From positions 1 through 12,207 of the forward strand of contig JAJYEB010000021.1 in the NCBI GenBank assembly GCA_021790375.1: a DNA stretch of 12,207 bases. The letters run 5' to 3'. Numbering within the stretch: position 1 is the first letter of the stretch; each line of letters opens with the position of its first letter. The position numbers and the translations under genes were made by a program. Source of the DNA: Chloroflexota bacterium. Its GTDB lineage: Bacteria; Chloroflexota; Limnocylindria; Limnocylindrales; CSP1-4. The notes under the pieces were generated by a model, which searched no databases, was not told where the DNA came from, and saw nothing but the letters and a program-made list of their open reading frames with translations. This document shows positions 8,015 through 12,207 of this stretch, in pieces.

Positions 8015-8033
8015 GCCGCATCCCGTCCTGGTC

Positions 8034-8054
8034 GGCCCCCGGGGCTGCCGGGGG
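8034..8054 (-). other. GC-rich hairpin just upstream of the first permease gene
   Basis: CCCCCGG (8036-8042) and CCGGGGG (8048-8054) form a perfect 7-bp inverted repeat around a 5-base loop, all G-C pairs. In transcription order it comes after the longer hairpin at 8059-8092 and ends about 20 bases before the GTG start at 8014. No T-tract follows, so I do not call it a terminator. It could pause polymerase, block 3' exonucleases or hinder translation initiation. Confidence 0.4.
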
Positions 8055-8058
8055 AAGG

Positions 8059-8092
8059 CCGCCCCTCCCGCACGCGAGTGAAGGAGGGGCGG
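8059..8092 (-). other. Stable hairpin downstream of the SBP gene (possible mRNA stabiliser / attenuator)
   Basis: CCGCCCCTCC (8059-8068) and GGAGGGGCGG (8083-8092) are a perfect 10-bp inverted repeat with a 14-base loop. It begins 24 bases after the TAA stop of the SBP gene in transcription order. No T-run follows, so it is not a textbook intrinsic terminator. In many ABC-importer operons a hairpin between the binding-protein gene and the permease genes protects the upstream mRNA or partially terminates, giving excess binding protein. That role here is inference from position. Confidence 0.6.
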
Positions 8093-8116
8093 TGATGGAT
8101 CGCCCTCAGGCGGCCC

Positions 8117-9895
8117 TTACTGCTTCGGTGCCGGCTTCAGGCTGGTGAGCATCTTGATGGCGCCCATCTGCCAGTAGCCGTTCCAGGTCGCCGGCAGGAC
8201 GTGCGTGCCATCCGCGGACGGCCAATTGGTCCAGACGACGTTGCTGACCTGCGACCAGAGCCCGTTGTACCAGAGCGGGATGACCGGCATGTCGGTGAGC
8301 GAGATCTTCTGGAGCTTGGACGTGATCGACTGCATGGCCGCGACGTCGCTGACCGGCGTCTTGTCCAGCTGCTGCACCAGGGCCCAGGCCTCCGGGTTGG
8401 AGTACGAGCCGAAGTTGCGGTTCTTGCCCGAGGCGCTCATGAGCGGCTGGCGGAACATGTAGTCGTAGTAGGTCCACGGGGTGTTCGAGACCTGCACCTC
8501 GTTGTTGAGGACCATGTCGAAGTTCATGTTGTTGCGCGCGTCGACGAGGCCGTTGTAGTCGGTGACCTTGGCCTCGGTGTTGATGCCGACGGCCTTCAGG
8601 CTGCTGACGATCACGTCACGTGCGGCTTCCCAGTCGGACCACCCGCTGGGAACCATGATGGTGAGCTTGATCGGCGAGCCGTCCTTGTTCGTGACGAACC
8701 CGCCGCTGCCGACCTTGTAGCCTGCGGCCGCGAGCATCTGCCTGGCCTTGGCCGGGTCGTACTTGAAGCCCAGCGCGTCCCGCTGCGCCGTGTCGATGTA
8801 CTTGTCCCAGGTGGGCAGGAGGCCCGTCGGGTCGGCGGCCTTCACGATGTTGCCGTAGACCTTGTTGACGATGTCGGGGACGTTGACCGCCCAGGCGATC
8901 GCCTTGCGGAAGGCCGGGTCGTCGAGCGGCTTCCGGGTGTCGTTGGTGACGAGCCAGGCGGTGTTGGCCGACAGCATGTAGGGCGCCGCCTTGTAGTAGG
9001 TAGAGACGTAGCCCTTGTCGACCAGCGTGTTGACGCCCGGCAGGAAGTTGTTGCTCAGGTCGATGCCGCCCTGCATCAGCAGGCCGAGCGCGACGTTGTT
9101 GGCGCCGTTGACGATGTCGACGATGTACTTGGGTGCCACCTGCAGGCCGAGCGCCTTGATGGCCCACCAGTTGTCGTTGCGGACCCACACCATGCGATCC
9201 TGGGCAGCCGTCTTGTAGAGATACGGACCGGTGCCCACGCCGTTGGCGTTGGTGTCCTTGAGGATGTCCTCGTTGGCCTTGGACTCCCAGACATGCTTGG
9301 GCAGGATGGGGCTGTTGTAGGTCCAGGTCGCCCACTCCTGGTACGCGGGGTTGTTGAACTTGACAACGACGGTCGAGGCGTCGGCGGCCGTTGCGCTCGT
9401 GACGTAGTCCCAGATGTTGGAACCGACGACCTTGATCTTCGCGAGCCCGATCGTGAAGGCCACGTCATCGGCGGTGAACGGCTGGCCGTCACTCCACTGG
9501 ACGCCCGGCCGGATCTTGATGGTGTACGTGGTCGGGTCCGTCCAGGTCGCGCTCTCCGCAAGCCACGGTGAGAACGTGTCCGACAGCGGGTCGTACAGGA
9601 AGAGCGTCTCGTACTGGAGCCCCACCACGCCCATTGCCGCGTTGGGATCGAGCGGGTTCCACGTGGACGGCGGGCCCCACTGCTTGCCCGTCGTGTAGAT
9701 GGTCTGGTCGCGCGGGTACGTCTCGGACGTAGCGGGGGTCGCGGCCGGAGTGGCCGCCGGAGCCGCCGCGCCTGCGCTCGCGGGCGCAGCCGGTGTCGGT
9801 GCCGCCGTTGGTGCAGTCGTCGCGGCGGCGCCGCACGCCGACGCCACGACGGTCATGGTCGTGAACAGGCTCAGGAACCGTAGCCTCGTGTGCAT
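8117..9895 (-). CDS. Extracellular solute-binding lipoprotein, SBP_bac_5 (Opp/Dpp) family, probable cellobiose/oligosaccharide binding
   Basis: This is the receptor of the importer: 592 residues, anchored outside the cell. The N-terminus is MHTRLR, a hydrophobic stretch, then VVASAC with Cys21 as the likely lipidated residue. The lipobox is imperfect (Ala at -3). An Ala/Thr/Pro-rich linker follows (about 22-56). The mature domain shows the family pattern: LYDPLSDTFSPWLAES, then IKIRPGVQWSDGQPFTADDVAF, then GTGPY, and later DDPAFRKAIAWAV. This places it in the peptide/nickel/oligosaccharide-binding family, whose members also bind cellobiose in Pyrococcus and Thermotoga. Start choice: ATG at 9895 has GGAGG 5 bases upstream. 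A GTG at 9907 would place that ribosome binding site inside the gene and is rejected. It lies 63 bases after the repressor gene and 102 bases before the permeases. Sugar specificity is inferred from the flanking GH94 and GH1 genes. Confidence 0.9.
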   Translation of the reverse strand: MHTRLRFLSLFTTMTVVASACGAAATTAPTAAPTPAAPASAGAAAPAATPAATPATSETYPRDQTIYTTGKQWGPPSTWNPLDPNAAMGVVGLQYETLFLYDPLSDTFSPWLAESATWTDPTTYTIKIRPGVQWSDGQPFTADDVAFTIGLAKIKVVGSNIWDYVTSATAADASTVVVKFNNPAYQEWATWTYNSPILPKHVWESKANEDILKDTNANGVGTGPYLYKTAAQDRMVWVRNDNWWAIKALGLQVAPKYIVDIVNGANNVALGLLMQGGIDLSNNFLPGVNTLVDKGYVSTYYKAAPYMLSANTAWLVTNDTRKPLDDPAFRKAIAWAVNVPDIVNKVYGNIVKAADPTGLLPTWDKYIDTAQRDALGFKYDPAKARQMLAAAGYKVGSGGFVTNKDGSPIKLTIMVPSGWSDWEAARDVIVSSLKAVGINTEAKVTDYNGLVDARNNMNFDMVLNNEVQVSNTPWTYYDYMFRQPLMSASGKNRNFGSYSNPEAWALVQQLDKTPVSDVAAMQSITSKLQKISLTDMPVIPLWYNGLWSQVSNVVWTNWPSADGTHVLPATWNGYWQMGAIKMLTSLKPAPKQ

Positions 9896-9958
9896 CCCTT
9901 CCTCCACTCCTCCCCACAGGGAGATTCGAAACCGGTGCCTGGGCAGGGACGCGGGCGC
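9896..9958 (-). other. 63-base gap between repressor and SBP genes
   Basis: The gap contains the GGAGG ribosome binding site of the SBP gene (9901-9905) and a small CTCCC-CACA-GGGAG stem (9910-9923) beside it. No AGCGCT operator core, no convincing -35/-10 pair and no T-tract is visible. The simplest reading is that the SBP gene is read from the promoter in front of the repressor gene. Confidence 0.4.
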
Positions 9959-11035
9959 TCAGGCACGCTGGACACCCCCGACGGTGGACTGCCGGATCAC
10001 CAGCTCCGTCGGGAGGATCACGCGCCGCGGGCCGCCGGCGGGATCCTTCAGGAGCTGGAACAGCGTGAGGGCCGCCTCGGTCCCGAGCTGACGGACGCCC
10101 TGCCTGATGGTGGTCAGGGGCGGATCCAGCTGGGCGGCGAAATCGAGATCGTCGAAACCCGCGAGCGCGACGTCGTCGGGCACGCGCAGCCCGCGAACGC
10201 GGATGGCCTCCAGCGCGCCATCCGCCATGGCGTCGTTCGCGCAGAAGAGCCCGTCGATCCCGCGATCGAGCAGCTCCAGGGCGCCGGCAGTCCCCGACGC
10301 CTTGTTGAAGTCTCCGTCGACGATCAGAGCGTCGGTGCGGAGGCCCGCGCGCCGCATGGCGCGCAGGTACCCGGCCAGGCGGTCCTCTCCCGCGACGGTT
10401 CCCCGCCGGCCGGTGATGTGGCCGATGCGCCGCCGGCCGATCGTGACGAGATGCGTGGTGATCGTGTCGGCGGCGTGGACGTGGTCCACGTCCACGTAGC
10501 TGGCCGCCGGGTCCGCTCTGCGATGCCCGACGAGCACCGTCGGCAGGCTCGACGCGAGCAGGCCATCGACGAGCCGGTCCTCCTGCTCGTGGGCGGTGGC
10601 GATCACGCCGTCGAGCAGGCCCATCCAGAGAATGTGGTCGAGTGTCTCCTCCTTGGAGCGGTTGCCCAGCCAGAGCATCATCCCGATGGCCTGCTCCGAC
10701 AGGGCGTCGCTCATCCCCTGCAGCAACTGCGAGAAGTACGGGTCGCGGAACAGCATGTGCGGGTCGAGGTGCATGACGACGCCGACCACTCCCGACCGGC
10801 CCGACGCGAGCGTGCGGGCGGCGGCGTTCGGCCGGTAATTGGTCCCCTCCAGGGCGGTCTGGACCCGCCGCCGGGTCGCCTCCGAGACGGGTCCCCCGTT
10901 GATCACCCGCGACACCGTGGCTCGCGAGACTCCGCTCAGCGCGGCAAGGTCGTCAAGGGTACGGACCGGGGCGGTCCCGGTGCCGGTCCCGTTCGAGCTC
11001 GACGCCTTGGTTCCGTTCGAGGGCGTCCGCGACAC
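9959..11035 (-). CDS. LacI-family transcriptional regulator, probable repressor of the cellobiose locus
   Basis: This is a 358-residue DNA-binding repressor of the LacI/GalR family. The helix-turn-helix is TLDDLAALSGVSRATVSRVING (26-47), with hinge-helix NYRPNAAARTLASGRSGVVGVV (66-87). A periplasmic-binding-like sensor domain follows, ending with GLFCANDAMADGALEAI and VALAGFDDLDFAAQLDPPLTTIRQ, both typical. The first ~24 residues are a Ser/Asn/Gly/Thr-rich tail not usual for the family. The start is GTG at 11035 with GGAGG 5 bases upstream; no in-frame start lies nearer the helix-turn-helix. The gene is first in the minus-strand operon. A LacI-type operator lies 22 bases upstream and overlaps its promoter, so autoregulation is likely. 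The inducer is probably cellobiose or a related disaccharide, by context only. Confidence 0.93.
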   Translation of the reverse strand: MSRTPSNGTKASSSNGTGTGTAPVRTLDDLAALSGVSRATVSRVINGGPVSEATRRRVQTALEGTNYRPNAAARTLASGRSGVVGVVMHLDPHMLFRDPYFSQLLQGMSDALSEQAIGMMLWLGNRSKEETLDHILWMGLLDGVIATAHEQEDRLVDGLLASSLPTVLVGHRRADPAASYVDVDHVHAADTITTHLVTIGRRRIGHITGRRGTVAGEDRLAGYLRAMRRAGLRTDALIVDGDFNKASGTAGALELLDRGIDGLFCANDAMADGALEAIRVRGLRVPDDVALAGFDDLDFAAQLDPPLTTIRQGVRQLGTEAALTLFQLLKDPAGGPRRVILPTELVIRQSTVGGVQRA

Positions 11036-11057
11036 GCCTGCCTCCGTCTGCCTCCTA

Positions 11058-11071
11058 TGAAAGCGCTCTCA
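11058..11071 (-). promoter_or_regulatory. LacI-type operator O1 (operon side)
   Basis: TGAAAGCGCTCTCA is a 14-bp near-perfect palindrome (one mismatched pair) centred on the CG typical of LacI-family operators. It closely resembles the family consensus TGAAAGCGCTTTCA. It begins at the last base of the -10 element of the operon promoter and covers the expected start of transcription, 22 bases before the repressor start codon. A bound repressor here would block initiation. Confidence 0.85.
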
Positions 11072-11100
11072 GCCTAGGTGCGGTCTGGATGGGCTGTCAA
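11071..11100 (-). promoter_or_regulatory. Sigma-70-type promoter of the repressor-transporter-phosphorylase operon
   Basis: On the minus strand, a perfect -35 TTGACA (11095-11100) is separated by 18 bases from TAGGCT (11071-11076), a partial -10 match. The predicted start of transcription falls inside operator O1. The position, directly upstream of the first operon gene and adjoining the operator, makes this the likely main promoter for all seven genes. Confidence 0.6.
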
Positions 11101-11112
11101 GGCCAAATGGCC
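11101..11112. promoter_or_regulatory. Palindrome GGCCA-AA-TGGCC between the divergent promoters
   Basis: This 12-bp inverted repeat abuts the -35 element of the operon promoter. Its centre is about 42 bases upstream of the predicted operon start, where class II activators often bind. It also occupies the place where a -35 element for the GH1 promoter would be expected. It does not look like a LacI-type site. An activator role is a guess from geometry. Confidence 0.3.
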
Positions 11113-11127
11113 CATGCTGGCCGAGCG

Positions 11128-11133
11128 TAGAAT
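11128..11133 (+). promoter_or_regulatory. Candidate -10 element for the GH1 gene
   Basis: TAGAAT matches the sigma-70 -10 consensus at five of six positions and lies 42 bases before the GTG start. No recognisable -35 sits 16-18 bases upstream, so the promoter may be weak or activator-dependent. Operator O2 starts 11 bases downstream, fitting repression at the start site. Confidence 0.45.
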
Positions 11134-11144
11134 GCCGGTAAGTG

Positions 11145-11158
11145 AGAGAGCGCTTCCA
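11145..11158 (+). promoter_or_regulatory. LacI-type operator O2 (GH1 side)
   Basis: AGAGAGCGCTTCCA shares the AGCGCT core with O1 but is less symmetrical. The right half (TGGAAGC read in reverse) is good and the left half is weaker. It lies just downstream of the candidate -10 of the GH1 gene and 8 bases before its ribosome binding site, so it likely lets the same repressor control the divergent gene. The centre is 87 bp from the O1 centre. Confidence 0.7.
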
Positions 11159-11175
11159 TAGCACCTGGAGGTTCC

Positions 11176-12207
11176 GTGAGCTTCCGACAGTTCCCGGCCG
11201 GCTTCACCTGGGGCGCGGCCACCGCGTCGTACCAGATCGAGGGCGCCTTCGCCGAGGACGGCAAGGGCGAGAGCATCTGGGATCGGTTCTCGCACACGCC
11301 GGGCCACGTCGCCGGGGGTGACACGGGGGACGTGGCCTGCGACCACTATCACCGTTACCGCGAGGACGTGGCCATCCTGGCCGGCCTCGGCCTGAACGCC
11401 TACCGGTTCTCGGTATCGTGGCCGCGCGTCATCCCGTCCGGCACCGGACGCGTGAGCGCCGCAGGCCTGGACTTCTACGAGCGCCTGGTGGATGAGCTGC
11501 TGGCGCACGGGATCGCCCCGCACGTCACGCTCTACCACTGGGACCTGCCGCAACCGCTGGAGGACGCGGGCGGGTGGCCGGCGCGTGCCACCGCGCTGGC
11601 CTTTGCCGAGTACGCCGGGGTCGTGGCGCGGCGGCTGGGCGACCGGGTCACCCACATCGCCACGATCAACGAGCCGTTCGTCGTCTCGGACCACGGATAC
11701 CGGCGCGGGGTCCACGCGCCCGGGAGTACCGACGCGGCCGCGGCGCTCGCCACCGCCCACCATCTGCTGGTCGCCCACGGCCTCGCGCTGCAGGCCATTC
11801 GGGCGGCTGCCCCGGGGGTCGCCGCGGGCATCGTGCTGAACCTGGACGCCCTGCATCCCGCCAGTGGGCACCTGCTCGACCTGGAGGCCGCGGCCGTCGC
11901 CCACGACCAGGTCAACCGCTGGTTCCTGGACCCCCTCGTCGGGCGCGGCTACCCGGAGGACGGCGCACGGGCGTGGGGCTGGACGCGCGGCGAGGTCCTG
12001 GACGGCGACATGGCGCTCATCGCGTCGCCGGTCGATTTCCTCGGCGTCAACTACTACTCCCACCGCTACGTGCGCTCGCCCGGGCTCCCGCCGCTCGAGC
12101 CCCCGCCCGGAGCTGGCGACGAGCGCACCGGCATCGGTTGGGCGGTGTATCCGGCCGGGCTCGCCGAGGTCCTGCAGTTCGTCGCCTCGCGCACGGGCGA
12201 GCTGCCG
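11176..12207 (+). CDS. GH1 family beta-glucosidase, N-terminal 344 residues (3' truncated by window)
   Basis: This is a retaining beta-glucosidase of glycoside hydrolase family 1. It hydrolyses cellobiose and short beta-glucosides to glucose, probably in the cytoplasm, since no signal peptide is present. Visible landmarks of the (beta/alpha)8 barrel are FPAGFTWGAATASYQIEG (6-23, with sugar-binding Q20), YRFSVSWPRV (76-85), LYHWDLPQPLED (H121), the acid/base motif TINEP (E166), DFLGVNYYS (287-295) and GWAVYPAGL (321-329). The nucleophile motif (T/I)ENG is expected just past the window edge; family length is about 440-460. The start is GTG at 11176 with GGAGG 4 bases upstream, and the family N-terminus follows at once. 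It is transcribed divergently from the operon with a LacI-type operator in its leader. Beta-galactosidase or beta-fucosidase side activities are common in GH1, so strict specificity is unknown. Confidence 0.93.
   Translation, partial: MSFRQFPAGFTWGAATASYQIEGAFAEDGKGESIWDRFSHTPGHVAGGDTGDVACDHYHRYREDVAILAGLGLNAYRFSVSWPRVIPSGTGRVSAAGLDFYERLVDELLAHGIAPHVTLYHWDLPQPLEDAGGWPARATALAFAEYAGVVARRLGDRVTHIATINEPFVVSDHGYRRGVHAPGSTDAAAALATAHHLLVAHGLALQAIRAAAPGVAAGIVLNLDALHPASGHLLDLEAAAVAHDQVNRWFLDPLVGRGYPEDGARAWGWTRGEVLDGDMALIASPVDFLGVNYYSHRYVRSPGLPPLEPPPGAGDERTGIGWAVYPAGLAEVLQFVASRTGELP

Noticed and set aside
7026..8021. Extension of the second permease frame back to an ATG at 8021, suggesting a fused permease
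   Set aside because: The extra 332 codons overlap the first permease in another frame and lack hydrophobic segments. The ATGA overlap gives a natural start at 7025.
8059..8092. The 10-bp hairpin after the SBP gene as an intrinsic terminator
   Set aside because: No T-tract follows on the minus strand and the downstream permeases need the same transcript; kept instead as a structured element.
11074..12063. A 329-codon minus-strand frame opposite the GH1 gene
   Set aside because: It is antisense to clear GH1 motifs, runs into the regulatory region and has no family features.
1..12207. CRISPR arrays, tRNA or rRNA genes, insertion sequences, toxin-antitoxin or defence genes
   Set aside because: No repeated spacer pattern, RNA-gene hallmarks, transposase motifs or small paired genes were seen on either strand.

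Overview
The window is a dense, high-GC bacterial segment, with G+C well above 60% by eye. It holds the end of one housekeeping gene and a nearly complete sugar-utilisation locus. High GC, frequent GTG starts, an Ala/Thr/Pro-rich linker on a lipoprotein and a LacI-type regulator suggest an actinobacterial or Chloroflexota-like soil or thermophile lineage. The sequence alone does not settle the phylum.

Layout. (1) 1-1547, plus strand: the C-terminal half of UvrA, with its start off the window. (2) 1544-11035, minus strand: a compact seven-gene operon. In transcription order it reads LacI-family repressor, lipoprotein substrate-binding protein (SBP), two Opp/Dpp-type permeases, two Opp/Dpp-type ATPases, and a GH94 phosphorylase that closely resembles cellobiose phosphorylase. 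(3) 11036-11175: a 140-bp divergent regulatory region with two LacI-type operators centred on AGCGCT, a good sigma-70-like promoter for the operon, and a -10-like element facing the other way. (4) 11176-12207, plus strand: the first 344 codons of a GH1 beta-glucosidase, cut off by the window end.

How it works together (inference from families and context). The SBP captures cellobiose or a related beta-glucan disaccharide outside the cell. The permease and ATPase pairs import it. Inside, the GH94 enzyme splits it with phosphate to glucose 1-phosphate and glucose, while the divergent GH1 enzyme can hydrolyse the same disaccharide or short cellodextrins. Neither enzyme has a signal peptide, so both act on imported sugar. 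The LacI protein probably represses both directions, and its own gene comes first in the operon, so it is autoregulated. The transporter is of the peptide (Opp/Dpp) family rather than the commoner CUT1 sugar family. Cellobiose transporters of that kind are known from Pyrococcus and Thermotoga.

I found no mobile element, CRISPR array, tRNA or rRNA, and no gene-free stretch over 300 bases. The biology is a recognisable cellobiose locus rather than a wholly new system. The parts most worth a second look are the regulatory region, the paired hairpins after the SBP gene, and the shared CTAG stop between uvrA and the phosphorylase gene.
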